Under the pieces are notes generated by a model that did no database searches, had not been told where the DNA came from, and was given only the letters and a program-made list of their open reading frames with translations. 64,000 nucleotides of DNA from Leptospira paudalimensis (GTDB taxonomy: Bacteria > Spirochaetota > Leptospiria > Leptospirales > Leptospiraceae): NCBI RefSeq assembly GCF_026151345.1, contig NZ_JAMQPR010000001.1, positions 1,470,231 to 1,534,230 on the forward strand, read 5' to 3'. The translations under genes and the position numbers were made by a program. Below are positions 1-9,134 of the stretch, in pieces (position 1 is the stretch's first letter; each line of letters begins with the position of its first letter).

Positions 1-504
1 GGTCTGAAGTGGGCGATTATCTTCATTCTTAACTTTGTCATTGTTAGCCAAAGTTTATGGGAAGAAAGAGAGTCAATGGGATGGGAAGCTAGTTCCAGTT
101 ATGTCAGTCCTACTTATCTTTACTTAAGTAAATCGATTACAATTTGGTTTTGTACCATCCTCGTGAATGCACTCCTTATCCTCGTATTATCGATCTTTTT
201 CCAAAATATGGTTTTGGAACGTTATTTGGGAGAGTGGTTATTTGCAAACTTAGGGAGTGGGTGTTTGGTGTTTTTGGGTGTATCCCTTGGAGTGGTTGCA
301 TTTGAAAGCCGACTAAAAGAGATCATCATCCCTCTTTTACAACTCCCATTTTCGATTCCATTGTTTTTGTTTGGATTGGAAGCTGAAAATCGATACTGGA
401 TGGAACCTGGATTGTATTTACCTTCGATTGGATTACTTTTGTTTTTCCTATTATTTTACGGAACTCTTGGTTCCATTATGGTAGAAACCTTACAGAATGA
501 GTAG
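1..504 (+). CDS. ccmB: Heme exporter permease CcmB, C-terminal part (5' cut by window)
   Basis: The reading frame is open from base 1, so only the last 167 or so residues are present. At least four hydrophobic segments are visible. The stretch reading VSQSLWEERESMGW before a long run of membrane helices is the look of the second half of CcmB, the permease of the CcmABCD heme-handling ABC complex of cytochrome c maturation in the inner membrane. It ends 54 bases before ccmC, which supports the call, since ccmB and ccmC are commonly adjacent. No ccmA is visible; it would have to lie upstream. Identification rests on context plus hydropathy and is fairly sure. Confidence 0.75.
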   Translation, partial: GLKWAIIFILNFVIVSQSLWEERESMGWEASSSYVSPTYLYLSKSITIWFCTILVNALLILVLSIFFQNMVLERYLGEWLFANLGSGCLVFLGVSLGVVAFESRLKEIIIPLLQLPFSIPLFLFGLEAENRYWMEPGLYLPSIGLLLFFLLFYGTLGSIMVETLQNE

Positions 505-558
505 AGGATTTGTATTTTCTCCTAGAATTTCTTTTCCATTCTGAAAATTTGGAAAAAA

Positions 559-1257
559 ATGGAACGTAAGATCAAACTGATCCACCCGGCTTTGGATTTT
601 GCCTTTTACATCGTAGTCTGTATCTCTTTGGTAATCGCTGTTTTTGTTTCGATCCTGTATCCCAATGTCATTTTGGAACAAGGTCTTAGCCACAGAATTT
701 TTTACTTACATGTTCCAGTCGCCTGGGTTGCATTATACGGCCCACTGTTATCGTTTGTTTTTTCTCTGATTTATTTCATTAAAAAAGACCTTATTTGGGA
801 TCGCCTCGCATTCACTGCAAACCAACTTGCTTTTCTTTTTGCCTTAGGAGTTTTATTCTCTGGACCCATTTGGGCATATAGTGCATGGGGAGTTCCTTGG
901 GATAAAACAGATGCTAGGTTACAATCATTCTTTATTTTATGCCTTTCTCTATTGAGTTATTTTATCTTTCGATATTTGGTTCCATCTCGCAAAAAAAAGG
1001 CGATTTTATCGGCTTATCTTTCTGTTCTTTGTGCTTTAAGTGCGGTTTTAACCTGGGGTGCTATTCGTTGGATTGAAAATCCAGGAAACCATCCAGGAAG
1101 TGTGCTTGGAAAGGGTGGAATGGATTCGGATATGAAACAAACGATGTGGCTTGGTGTTCTTGCTTACCATTTTTTGTTTTTGTTTCTATTTTTCCTTTCG
1201 AATCGAAACGAAAAAATCCAAGAAATTAAAAATCACCTACGGTCCGAATTCAATTAA
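559..1257 (+). CDS. ccmC: Heme transporter/handling protein CcmC
   Basis: A 232-residue polytopic membrane protein with about six hydrophobic segments. The segment HRIFYLHVPVAW (His51) matches the first conserved histidine region of CcmC. Residues 110-120 hold WGVPWDKTDAR, a slightly divergent form of the tryptophan-rich heme-binding WWD motif, and His178 (NHPG) fits the second heme-ligating histidine. CcmC presents heme to the CcmE chaperone at the outer face of the inner membrane during cytochrome c maturation. It follows ccmB in the same direction and is followed 7 bases later by a receiver-phosphatase gene, so all three may be co-transcribed. The WWD motif has lost one aromatic compared with the usual WGTWWVWD form. 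The family assignment is firm. Confidence 0.88.
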   Translation: MERKIKLIHPALDFAFYIVVCISLVIAVFVSILYPNVILEQGLSHRIFYLHVPVAWVALYGPLLSFVFSLIYFIKKDLIWDRLAFTANQLAFLFALGVLFSGPIWAYSAWGVPWDKTDARLQSFFILCLSLLSYFIFRYLVPSRKKKAILSAYLSVLCALSAVLTWGAIRWIENPGNHPGSVLGKGGMDSDMKQTMWLGVLAYHFLFLFLFFLSNRNEKIQEIKNHLRSEFN

Positions 1258-1264
1258 TTGAAAA

Positions 1265-2392
1265 ATGGAAACAAAAGAGTCACAACATACTATTCTCATT
1301 GTTGATGATGTTCCTGAAAATGTGGAACTTCTCAAATACCTTTTATCCCAAGAAGGTTTTAAGACATATACAGCCTATTCAGCAGAAGAAGCACGTTTGG
1401 TTTTACTCAATACTCGCATTGATACTTTATTATTAGATGTCAATATGCCAGAACAGGATGGCTTTTCCTTTTGTCGTGAACTTCGGGAGATGGATCAGTT
1501 TAAACTTTTGCCCATTCTTTTTATCACTTCTATCGATCGTGAAGTTGGATTCCAGGAAGCCATGAAAAATGGTGGTGATGATTTTATAAATAAACCTTTC
1601 AATAAACGAGAGTTAGTTGCAAAAATTCATTCTGTGATCCGTTTGAAAGATTTACAGGACGAACTTTACCAACAAAAAAGTAGATACGAAAAAGAACTGC
1701 AAACGGCAAGGCGTGTGCAAGACCAACTGATCCCGGAAAAAAGTTTTATTTGGAACGGAATCAAAGCCCAGACACTTTTCCATCCATATTTACAAATTGG
1801 TGGGGATTTTGTCGATACTTGGATTGAAGAAAAAAAACTTCATATTGTGATTGCTGACTGTTCAGGGCATGGTCCAAGTGCAGCTCTTATTGGTGCTATG
1901 TTCAAAATGCAATTGTTCAACTTAGTTCCCAATATGGGATTGAAAGAACGTGTTTCTCACCTTCGTAAGAATATGGAACTTGTACTTCCAGAAGATTATG
2001 CTATTACTTTTTGTTATGCGATCATTGATCAAGACTTAAAACTTTCCTATATCAACGGTGGTCATCCAGCACCCATCATTTACATGGATGGTGAAACCAA
2101 ATTATTAAAGGGGATGAGTCCTATGATTATGGGAATCAATATGATTACTAATGACGAAGTGCAATCGATCGCTTTAAAACAAGGATCCAAGTTTTTTATG
2201 TATACGGATGGGGCAAGTGAAGCAATGAATTCCAAAATGGAATACATCACGGAAGAGGGCATGCGTGATATTTTTCAAAAATCTGTTAGTATTGGTGGGG
2301 ATATCCTTCCCACGGTTCAAAATCAAATATTAGAGTTTTGTGGAACTTCCACTCCAAATGACGATATGGCAATGGTGTGTATACAATTATGA
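1265..2392 (+). CDS. Response regulator with PP2C-type (RsbU/SpoIIE) phosphatase output
   Basis: A 375-residue two-domain signalling protein. Residues 8-125 form a CheY-like receiver with acidic pocket D14/D15, phospho-acceptor D58 (LLLDVNMPEQDG), T88 and K110 (FINKPF), all intact. A short helical linker (about 126-155) leads to a PP2C/SpoIIE phosphatase domain with metal motifs GGDFVDTW, DCSGHGPSAALIG, NGGHPAP, YTDGASEA and a final NDDMAMV. Such proteins are phosphorylated by a histidine kinase and then dephosphorylate a phosphoserine target, commonly an anti-sigma-factor antagonist (partner switching) in the cytoplasm. No kinase or antagonist lies beside it. The stop codon overlaps the start of purC (ATGA), suggesting translational coupling without an obvious functional link. 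Confidence 0.9.
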   Translation: METKESQHTILIVDDVPENVELLKYLLSQEGFKTYTAYSAEEARLVLLNTRIDTLLLDVNMPEQDGFSFCRELREMDQFKLLPILFITSIDREVGFQEAMKNGGDDFINKPFNKRELVAKIHSVIRLKDLQDELYQQKSRYEKELQTARRVQDQLIPEKSFIWNGIKAQTLFHPYLQIGGDFVDTWIEEKKLHIVIADCSGHGPSAALIGAMFKMQLFNLVPNMGLKERVSHLRKNMELVLPEDYAITFCYAIIDQDLKLSYINGGHPAPIIYMDGETKLLKGMSPMIMGINMITNDEVQSIALKQGSKFFMYTDGASEAMNSKMEYITEEGMRDIFQKSVSIGGDILPTVQNQILEFCGTSTPNDDMAMVCIQL

Positions 2393-3246
2393 TCCCGACT
2401 CCCCATTACAAAGGAAAGGTGAGAGATGTTTATGATCTTGGCTCTGAGTTACTACTTGTAGCAACGGATCGAATTTCTGCCTTTGATGTTGTATTTTCCG
2501 AACCAGTAGAAGACAAAGGAAAGGTCCTCACTCGAATTTCCACCCAATGGTTTCGTTATTTTTCGGATATAAACAACCATCTGATCACAGATGATGTTTC
2601 CCGTTTTCCAAAACCTTATCAAGATGAACCAAACCTGATTGGTCGTTCTGTCCTTGTGAAAAAAGCAAAACGAATTGATTTTGAATGTGTGGTTCGTGGA
2701 TACCTTACAGGTTCTGCTTGGAAGGAATACCTACAATTGGGAACCATTGCCGAGACAGCTTACCCCAAGGGTTTGCAAGAATCCTACCAATTTCCCACAC
2801 CCATTTTCACTCCCGCGAGGAAAAATGATTCTGGCCATGATGAAAATGTCAGTGAGAGCACAATGGAAAAAGAAGTGGGTTCCGATTTATTCCAAAAAGT
2901 AAAAACGATCTCCCTCCACCTTTACGAAAAAGCCCACCAATTGATGGCAAAACAAGGGATCCTTCTTTGTGATACCAAATTTGAATTTGGCCTGATTGAG
3001 GGGGAACCAGTTCTCATCGATGAAATTTTGACACCTGACTCATCCCGGTATTGGGATGCGTCAACCTATGCCCTTGGGAAAACTCCAGCCAGTTTTGATA
3101 AACAAATCCTACGAAATTGGCTCGAATCCACCTCTTGGGATAAAAATCCACCACCCCCTAAACTCCCCGAATCCTTGATTCAGGAACTACGTAAAAAATA
3201 CTTGGAATTGGAAGATAAAATCAATATATGTTTGTCGCAAAAATAA
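2389..3246 (+). CDS. purC: Phosphoribosylaminoimidazole-succinocarboxamide synthase (SAICAR synthetase)
   Basis: About 285 residues. It joins CAIR and aspartate with ATP to make SAICAR in de novo purine synthesis. Visible family motifs are the N-terminal YKGKVRDVYDLG ATP-binding loop, ATDRISAFDVVF, RGYLTGSAWKEY, LLCDTKFEFG and the C-terminal DEILTPDSSRYW. The ATG at 2389 overlaps the upstream stop (ATGA). A GTG at 2377 in the same frame would add four residues but lies within the upstream gene without a better ribosome site. The 3' end overlaps purS by 19 bases, so purC, purS and purQ form a tightly coupled purine operon. The length (longer than the 237-residue E. coli enzyme) fits the eukaryote-like SAICAR synthetases found in many bacteria. 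Confidence 0.93.
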   Translation: MIPTPHYKGKVRDVYDLGSELLLVATDRISAFDVVFSEPVEDKGKVLTRISTQWFRYFSDINNHLITDDVSRFPKPYQDEPNLIGRSVLVKKAKRIDFECVVRGYLTGSAWKEYLQLGTIAETAYPKGLQESYQFPTPIFTPARKNDSGHDENVSESTMEKEVGSDLFQKVKTISLHLYEKAHQLMAKQGILLCDTKFEFGLIEGEPVLIDEILTPDSSRYWDASTYALGKTPASFDKQILRNWLESTSWDKNPPPPKLPESLIQELRKKYLELEDKINICLSQK

Positions 3247-3476
3247 ATGTCACCCTCAAAGAATCCGTCCTTGATCCCCAAGGCCAAACAGTGCTCCGTA
3301 CCCTTCATGACCAAGGAAAAGGGCAAGTCCAGGACTTACGTGTGGGAAAATACATTGAACTCAAACTCAATGCCTCTTCCTTAAAAGAAGCCGAGTCCAT
3401 CGCGAAGGAAATTTGTGAATCAGTCCTTGTAAACCAAGTGATTGAGACATACAAACTGGTGGTTGAATCCCAATGA
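3228..3476 (+). CDS. purS: Phosphoribosylformylglycinamidine synthase subunit PurS
   Basis: An 82-residue protein of the PurS family, the small structural subunit that bridges PurL and PurQ in the three-part FGAM synthetase. It has the typical beta-start with KINVTLKESVLDPQG, the central DLRVGKYIEL strand and the helix-strand ending in VNQVIETYKLVV. It overlaps the end of purC by 19 bases and its stop overlaps the purQ start (ATGA), so it lies between its metabolic partners. The large subunit purL is not in the window. Confidence 0.92.
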   Translation: MFVAKINVTLKESVLDPQGQTVLRTLHDQGKGQVQDLRVGKYIELKLNASSLKEAESIAKEICESVLVNQVIETYKLVVESQ

Positions 3477-4120
3477 AAGTTCGAGTAGTCACCTTTCCTG
3501 GTTCCAATTGTGATAAAGATGTTGGATCCGTATTACATGACTATTTCCAGGCAGATGTCAATTATACCTGGTACAAAGAATCCTTTGATGACGTTCCTGA
3601 TTTGGTTGTTTTACCTGGAGGGTTTTCCTTTGGAGATTACTTACGCTGCGGTGCTATGGCAAAATTCAGTTCATCCATGGAATCGGTTGTGAAGTATGCG
3701 AACAAAGGGGGAAAGGTTCTTGGAGTTTGTAACGGGTTTCAAATCCTTACCGAATCGGGACTACTTCCTGGTGCACTTTTACACAATCGAACTTTAAAAT
3801 ACATATGCAAAGATGTGGAACTTGTTCCAGTACAAGAAAATGGTTTTGCAAAACATTTCCAAGGGAATCTTTCCATCCCAATTGCTCATGGAGAAGGTGC
3901 ATACTTTGCTGATGCAGAAACTTTAGAACGATTAGAAAAAAATGGACAAGTTGTGTTTCGTTACAGGGAAAACCCAAATGGATCCTTACATGACATCGCT
4001 GGGATCTGTAATGAAAAAGGAAATGTATTAGGAATGATGCCTCATCCTGAAAGAGCAATGAATCCTTTTACTGGAAAAATGGACGGCAAACAAATCTTAG
4101 AAGCTCTATTAAAAAATTAG
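3473..4120 (+). CDS. purQ: Phosphoribosylformylglycinamidine synthase glutaminase subunit PurQ
   Basis: A 215-residue class I glutamine amidotransferase that feeds ammonia to PurL when FGAR is converted to FGAM. The catalytic cysteine is C86 (GVCNGFQ), with the His/Glu pair H191/E193 in MMPHPERAMNP. The N-terminal VRVVTFPGSNCDKD is typical of PurQ. Its start overlaps the purS stop (ATGA), completing a purC-purS-purQ run. The separate 215-residue length is the Gram-positive/archaeal type of split FGAM synthetase, not the fused proteobacterial PurL. Confidence 0.95.
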   Translation: MKVRVVTFPGSNCDKDVGSVLHDYFQADVNYTWYKESFDDVPDLVVLPGGFSFGDYLRCGAMAKFSSSMESVVKYANKGGKVLGVCNGFQILTESGLLPGALLHNRTLKYICKDVELVPVQENGFAKHFQGNLSIPIAHGEGAYFADAETLERLEKNGQVVFRYRENPNGSLHDIAGICNEKGNVLGMMPHPERAMNPFTGKMDGKQILEALLKN

Positions 4121-4174
4121 AATCTTTCGTTTCCTTTTCTTGCTTTTTCGTCAAATACAATTATAAGGATTGGT

Positions 4175-5458
4175 ATGCGATTCCAAGAAGACTCAATAGA
4201 CTGTGTTGATTTTATTCTCAAAAAAGATGAAGTCCTCACAATTATTCTCGGTGGGGGAAAGGGAACAAGGTTACTGCCTTTAACTGAAAAACGATCAAAA
4301 CCCGCCGTGAGTTTTGGTGGAAAGTATAGACTCATAGACATTCCCATCTCCAATTCCCTGAACAGTGGATTCGAAAAGATATTTATCCTAACACAGTTTA
4401 ACTCGTATTCGTTGAACCGCCATATTAACAGAACGTATGCCACTAACAATATCCACCAAAAAAGTTTTGTAGAAATCATTGCTGCGGAACAAACCGTATC
4501 AAGTGCCAATTGGTTCGAAGGTACTGCCGATGCCGTAAGAAAGGTATTACCTTACATTCGAGAACAAAAACCAAAGTATGTCCTCATCCTTTCTGGTGAC
4601 CAACTTTACAATATGGACCTTGCGGATTTTATGCAGAGCCATTTGATGGATCCGGAAACCCAAATTTCTGTGGCAACCAATGCAATCCCGGAAGACCAAA
4701 TTTATGGGCTGGGCATTGTCAAAGCCGGGGTTGGTGGTACCATCCAGGAATTCATTGAAAAACCGCAGGACCTTTCTCAGGTAGAATCTTGCCGTACGGA
4801 AAACGGTGCCTTCCTTGCAAACATGGGAATTTATATCTTCAACACATCCACGTTAATCGATGTATTGGAAGACCGTAATATGGCAGATTTTGGTAAGGAA
4901 ATTTTACCAAAGGCGATAAAAGAACGAAAAGTAAAAGCGTATACTTACGACGGTTATTGGGAGGACATCGGAACCATCAAAGCATTCTATGAAGCCAATT
5001 TGATGTTAACCGATCATATCCCTAAATTCAATTTGTATTTAGAGAAAACCCCGATTTATACAAGGGCGAGGGCACTTCCACCGTCAAAGATCAATCAGGC
5101 GGTGGTAAACCAGGCCCTCATTTCGGAAGGTACCATCCTTAACCAATGTGAGGTGCACAGATCCATCATTGGGGTGAGGCAGCTCATTGCTTCTGGGACA
5201 AAAATCTACGATTCCATCATTATGGGTCTTGACCATTACGGGTACTTTGATCGTAAATCAGGAAAAATCCCTATTGGGATTGGACCTAACTGTGAAATAC
5301 GACGGACAATTGTCGATAAGGATTGTGCGATCGGTGCCAACGTTCGGCTGTTAAACGAACAAAACTTACAAGAGTACGAAGATGATTACATCCGGATCCG
5401 TGATGGGATCATCGTAGTCCCAAGGCACTCTGCCATCCCGGATGGGTATTCTATTTGA
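4175..5458 (+). CDS. glgC: Glucose-1-phosphate adenylyltransferase (ADP-glucose pyrophosphorylase)
   Basis: A 427-residue nucleotidyltransferase making ADP-glucose from ATP and glucose-1-phosphate for glycogen synthesis. The N-terminal signature ILGGGKGTRLLPLT (about residues 24-37) is followed by KPAVSFGGKYRLIDIPISN. WFEGTADAVRKV, ILSGDQLYNMD, FIEKP and YWEDIGTIKAFYEANL are the usual sugar-nucleotide motifs. The last 130 residues form the left-handed beta-helix domain. The ATG at 4175 has an AAGG ribosome site about 6 bases upstream. This start gives a tail of about 20 residues before the fold, longer than usual, but no better in-frame start is present. A 54-base gap separates it from purQ. 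Confidence 0.93.
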   Translation: MRFQEDSIDCVDFILKKDEVLTIILGGGKGTRLLPLTEKRSKPAVSFGGKYRLIDIPISNSLNSGFEKIFILTQFNSYSLNRHINRTYATNNIHQKSFVEIIAAEQTVSSANWFEGTADAVRKVLPYIREQKPKYVLILSGDQLYNMDLADFMQSHLMDPETQISVATNAIPEDQIYGLGIVKAGVGGTIQEFIEKPQDLSQVESCRTENGAFLANMGIYIFNTSTLIDVLEDRNMADFGKEILPKAIKERKVKAYTYDGYWEDIGTIKAFYEANLMLTDHIPKFNLYLEKTPIYTRARALPPSKINQAVVNQALISEGTILNQCEVHRSIIGVRQLIASGTKIYDSIIMGLDHYGYFDRKSGKIPIGIGPNCEIRRTIVDKDCAIGANVRLLNEQNLQEYEDDYIRIRDGIIVVPRHSAIPDGYSI

Positions 5459-5575
5459 GTCAAAAATGACACAAATATGGATTTAGTTTGCCTAAAATAG
5501 GTCTAAATGGTTCCAAAAATGTGGAATTTTTCTTGCCAGTTTTGAACTTAGTTCTAAGTTGGAAGAAAGGGAACC

Positions 5576-6814
5576 ATGTTCACAACGGAATCAACGGAAG
5601 GAAACCAGTTTTGGAACGAGACATACTTTGTCCCACATTTCCAACCCATCGTCAATGCCATCAATCGCTCCATTTCAGCCTACGAAGTCCTCGGCCGCCA
5701 GTTCAACCCAGAAGAGAACACCTACCATTCTTTAGGTGGGCTTTTCCATAACCGAGAACATGACCCAGTTCCGATTTACAATATTGACAGGATTTTGCGA
5801 GAGAAGGCGGTCCAAACCCTAAAGGAAAGTAACCTTCGCACGAAACTATTCTTCAATATGATGCCCAATTTCCTCTCTCGGGTGCACCATACTGATTTAT
5901 TTGCAGAAAATTTCCATATCATCCAACTCATCGAAAAGTATGGGATTGATCGTAACCAGGTGGTGATTGAAATCACGGAAGACGAATTTGATGGTTCGAT
6001 CGAAAGGCTCATTCAAATTGTCCAAATTTTCAGGGATTATGGGTTAAAAATTGCCATCGATGATTTGGGGACTGGTTTTTCCAATTTAGAACGCATTGGG
6101 TATTTGCACCCCGACATCATGAAAGTGGACATCCGCATCATGAGGGAAAGTTTAAATAAAAACTCTTTCAAACAAGTTCTCGGAGCCATCTCAGAGATGT
6201 CCCAGAAATTAGGAAGCCAACTCCTATTTGAAGGGATTGAAACAGAGGAAGAGGTGAACCTTGCCCTTTCCATGGGTGCCAATCTCCTCCAAGGGTTTTA
6301 TTTTTCAACTCCGAACCCACATTTTCTCAACCGCAATACGTTCTCCGACAAGATGAAAACTGTCCTCGAAAACTTTTCCAGTGTTCGTTCTCGTGAACTT
6401 CGGGAAAAGGGAATCCGAGAACAAAAGATCATCGACCAATTACAAGACTTGTTTTATGAACTCTCTGATTCGAGTGAAGAAGATTTCCCCTACCGGTTTG
6501 GACAAATCCTTGGTTCCCTTCCACGAGAGATTTTAAAGGTATTTGTCTGTGACGGGGAAGGATACCAAATCACACCAACCTATGATTTGGATCGGATGAA
6601 TGGTGGGTATTTGGAACGGTCTAGGCAAATTGGAAACAACTACGCTTGGAAACCTTATTTTTTGAAACACAAAGAGGAATCGGAGCGGTTTCGCAAAAAA
6701 TGGGGAGTGACATACCCTCTTTATGACATCAACAACCAGAATCAGTATGTTATCTTTACCTTTTCTCTCATGGCAGGGAAGATCCTTGTGGCACAGGTGA
6801 GTTGGTCGGAATAG
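5576..6814 (+). CDS. EAL-domain cyclic-di-GMP phosphodiesterase
   Basis: A 412-residue cytoplasmic protein. Residues about 20-270 are an EAL domain with the signature EVLGR (37-41), a metal-ligand series including IEITEDE, DDLGTGFSN, MKVDI, FEGIETEEE and the closing LQGFYFSTPNP. All key acidic residues appear present, so it is probably an active phosphodiesterase hydrolysing c-di-GMP to pGpG. The C-terminal 140 residues carry no domain I recognise. They begin with a charged helix (RELREKGIREQKIID) and could be a small sensory module. No GGDEF domain is fused. It stands alone between glgC and the suf operon, with 117 bases upstream. Confidence 0.88.
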   Translation: MFTTESTEGNQFWNETYFVPHFQPIVNAINRSISAYEVLGRQFNPEENTYHSLGGLFHNREHDPVPIYNIDRILREKAVQTLKESNLRTKLFFNMMPNFLSRVHHTDLFAENFHIIQLIEKYGIDRNQVVIEITEDEFDGSIERLIQIVQIFRDYGLKIAIDDLGTGFSNLERIGYLHPDIMKVDIRIMRESLNKNSFKQVLGAISEMSQKLGSQLLFEGIETEEEVNLALSMGANLLQGFYFSTPNPHFLNRNTFSDKMKTVLENFSSVRSRELREKGIREQKIIDQLQDLFYELSDSSEEDFPYRFGQILGSLPREILKVFVCDGEGYQITPTYDLDRMNGGYLERSRQIGNNYAWKPYFLKHKEESERFRKKWGVTYPLYDINNQNQYVIFTFSLMAGKILVAQVSWSE

Positions 6815-6907
6815 AATCTTGTTTTTTTTGAGTGGTCGATTTTCCTGGTAGTAGGGATTCGTCTATAATATAGAATCATTCTAAATATAAAAAAACAGGA
6901 TACCACC

Positions 6908-7660
6908 TTGTCCGCAATTCTCGAAATCAAATCTCTACATGCCAATGTCGGAGACAAACAGATCCTCCGAGGGGTCAATTTAACCATCGGAGCAGGAGAA
7001 GTCCATGCCATCATGGGGCCCAATGGTTCCGGGAAAAGTACCCTTTCCAATGTGATCCTCGGCCATCCAAAATACAATGTTACTTCAGGGGACATCCTCT
7101 TTCGAGGAGAATCGATCTTAAAACTTTCTACAGACGAAAGGGCAAGATTAGGTTTATTTTTATCGTTCCAATACCCAACAGCACTTCCAGGTGTCACCAT
7201 CGGGAATTTTTTAAAATCCATTTTAAAAGCACATCGGGGAAAAGAACTCCCTGTCAAAGAATTCAAACAAGAATTAAAAACTGCAATGGATCTTTTGGAA
7301 GTCCCTCAGTCGTTTATCGGACGTTATGTGAACGATGGATTCTCTGGTGGAGAGAAAAAACGAGCTGAAATTTTACAGATGAGTTTACTAAAACCTGTGT
7401 TATCGATTTTAGATGAAACTGATTCTGGCTTAGATATCGATGCCCTTAGAATTGTATCTGAAGGGATCAATGCAAACAGAAATCCAGAGAGATCGATTTT
7501 ACTCATCACACATTACCAAAGGATGTTGAACTACATTGTGCCTGATTTTGTCCATGTGTTTGCTGATGGAAGGATATTGGAAACAGGTGGAAAAGACCTA
7601 TCACTCAAATTAGAAGAAGTAGGTTATGATTGGATATTGGAGAGAGAAGGGGTCAAATGA
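6908..7660 (+). CDS. sufC: Fe-S cluster assembly ATPase SufC
   Basis: A 250-residue soluble ABC ATPase with Walker [10 protein letters not shown] (37-45), ABC signature [11 protein letters not shown], Walker [12 protein letters not shown] and the switch His in LLITHYQ. The LDETDSGLD form is diagnostic for SufC. It powers the SufBC2D scaffold on which Fe-S clusters are built. The start is TTG at 6908, with AGGA 7 bases upstream; no ATG fits. It is first in a run with sufD, a Rieske protein, sufS, sufU and a SufT-like gene, all overlapping. The usual upstream sufB is missing. Confidence 0.95.
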   Translation: MSAILEIKSLHANVGDKQILRGVNLTIGAGEVHAIMGPNGSGKSTLSNVILGHPKYNVTSGDILFRGESILKLSTDERARLGLFLSFQYPTALPGVTIGNFLKSILKAHRGKELPVKEFKQELKTAMDLLEVPQSFIGRYVNDGFSGGEKKRAEILQMSLLKPVLSILDETDSGLDIDALRIVSEGINANRNPERSILLITHYQRMLNYIVPDFVHVFADGRILETGGKDLSLKLEEVGYDWILEREGVK

Positions 7661-8820
7661 ATTCCTTACTCAATAAACAACAGTTTACCATCGATCCAAA
7701 AAAGCGAAATCAGTTTTGTCGTTCTCTCATACAAACTTGGGAAACATTATCTCTTCCCACTGAAAAAGAGGAATCCTATCGTAAATTTCCGATCAGTGCT
7801 CTAGATTGGAAGGAACTGGGATTTGACCCCCAAGAGAAAAAGACAAAGATTGAGGATTCCTCAAATTCCGTTGAAAAGGATTTGGTGAGTGAAACGATCC
7901 TTGATGAAATTTTCGCATTGATACAACAATACTTACCAAAGGATTATTTTAGTTATCTCTCTGTTTTACAATCACCAGGCATTGAGTTTTTCATTTGTGA
8001 AGATGGCTTAGTAACTCCAATTGATTCATCATTAGGTGATGAACCAAAATTTTCATTCCGAATTTTTTATGTTCCCAAAGGGAAATTTTCACAAATCCAT
8101 TTAAAAACACAATCAAACCACAAGTCAGATTCACTCCATTTGCAAACAGGAATTGACGTTTTTATTTCAGACAAAGATTCACAAGTTGAGATTTTGGATG
8201 AAGAGAATTATGATGAAGACTTAGTCCAATTTCGAACTGTGCTTTTACTATCTAAAGATAATACATCAGTCAAATACCATCATTTTCCATTTGGTGGATT
8301 CCGTTCTAAATTATTATTACACTCTCATTTATTAGGCAAAGGTGCAGAAGTGACTGTGGATGGGGTTTCTGCTTTAGGGAAGAGAAACTTAAAGGATTTG
8401 GATATGGAAATGCACCACCATGCAGACCATACTACAAGTAAAATTACTTATAAGGCTATCGTGACTGATCGTTCCCATCATGTATTTACAGGAAATCTGA
8501 TCATTCCACCTAACTTAAAAAAGGTAGTGGCTCACCAGGAATCATTTAATCTTTCTTTAAACAAAAAAGCTAGAGCAGAAGCAAATCCAAAATTGGAAGT
8601 ACTCGCAGAAGATGTTTCTTGTACCCATGGGGCCACCGTTGGTGACATTGATGAAGAACAATACTTTTATTTATTATCGAGAGGATTGACTCCTGAAGAA
8701 TCTAAATCACTACTTGTGACTGCCTTTTATGGAGAGACCATACATTCAATTGGATTTCAAGAGGATGTAAAACTGGATTTGGAATCTTCCATTCATACCA
8801 TTCTCGTGGGAGGGAAATGA
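7657..8820 (+). CDS. sufD: Fe-S cluster assembly protein SufD
   Basis: About 387 residues of the SufB/SufD family. The C-terminal half is the parallel beta-helix, and the end carries [24 protein letters not shown], read here as SCTHGATVG then [12 protein letters not shown]. That pattern, with the His of CTHG, is typical of SufD rather than SufB. The N-terminal third is low in similarity, as usual for SufD. The ATG at 7657 overlaps the sufC stop (ATGA); a TTG at 7630 in the same frame lies inside sufC and is less likely. SufD pairs with SufB and SufC in the scaffold complex. Without a local sufB it must either pair with a distant SufB or work as a homodimer. Confidence 0.85.
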   Translation: MNSLLNKQQFTIDPKKRNQFCRSLIQTWETLSLPTEKEESYRKFPISALDWKELGFDPQEKKTKIEDSSNSVEKDLVSETILDEIFALIQQYLPKDYFSYLSVLQSPGIEFFICEDGLVTPIDSSLGDEPKFSFRIFYVPKGKFSQIHLKTQSNHKSDSLHLQTGIDVFISDKDSQVEILDEENYDEDLVQFRTVLLLSKDNTSVKYHHFPFGGFRSKLLLHSHLLGKGAEVTVDGVSALGKRNLKDLDMEMHHHADHTTSKITYKAIVTDRSHHVFTGNLIIPPNLKKVVAHQESFNLSLNKKARAEANPKLEVLAEDVSCTHGATVGDIDEEQYFYLLSRGLTPEESKSLLVTAFYGETIHSIGFQEDVKLDLESSIHTILVGGK

Positions 8821-9134
8821 TGGCTTTTAAAAAATTAGTTTCCATTGGGGAAATTGAAGAAGGTAAGTTAACTGTCATCAAAACCCGACATTTTTCCGTT
8901 GTGATCACAAAATGGGAAAACGAATACTATGCCTTTGAAGATTCTTGTACTCACGATGGTGAAGAAATTTCCTGCGGAAAGTTGGAAGGTTGTGTCATCA
9001 CATGCCCTCGCCATTTTGCAAAATTTGATATCAGAAATGGGAGTGTTTTGGCTCTCCCAGCCACAGAACCACTCACTATATTCCCGACGAAGGTGAATGG
9101 AGAAGACTTAGAAGTGGATTTGGAGTCTGTATGA
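8817..9134 (+). CDS. Rieske-type [2Fe-2S] ferredoxin
   Basis: A 105-residue single-domain Rieske protein. The cluster ligands are the C-x-H pair C44/H46 (SCTHDGEE) and the C-x2-H pair C63/H66 (CPRHFAKFD), intact and with the spacing of soluble NirD/ferredoxin-type Rieske proteins. No signal peptide is present. It lies between sufD and sufS, overlapping both, an arrangement known from other suf operons where a small Rieske ferredoxin is thought to supply electrons or to be an early client of the scaffold. Two adjacent ATGs (8817 and 8820) are possible starts. Confidence 0.9.
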   Translation: MMAFKKLVSIGEIEEGKLTVIKTRHFSVVITKWENEYYAFEDSCTHDGEEISCGKLEGCVITCPRHFAKFDIRNGSVLALPATEPLTIFPTKVNGEDLEVDLESV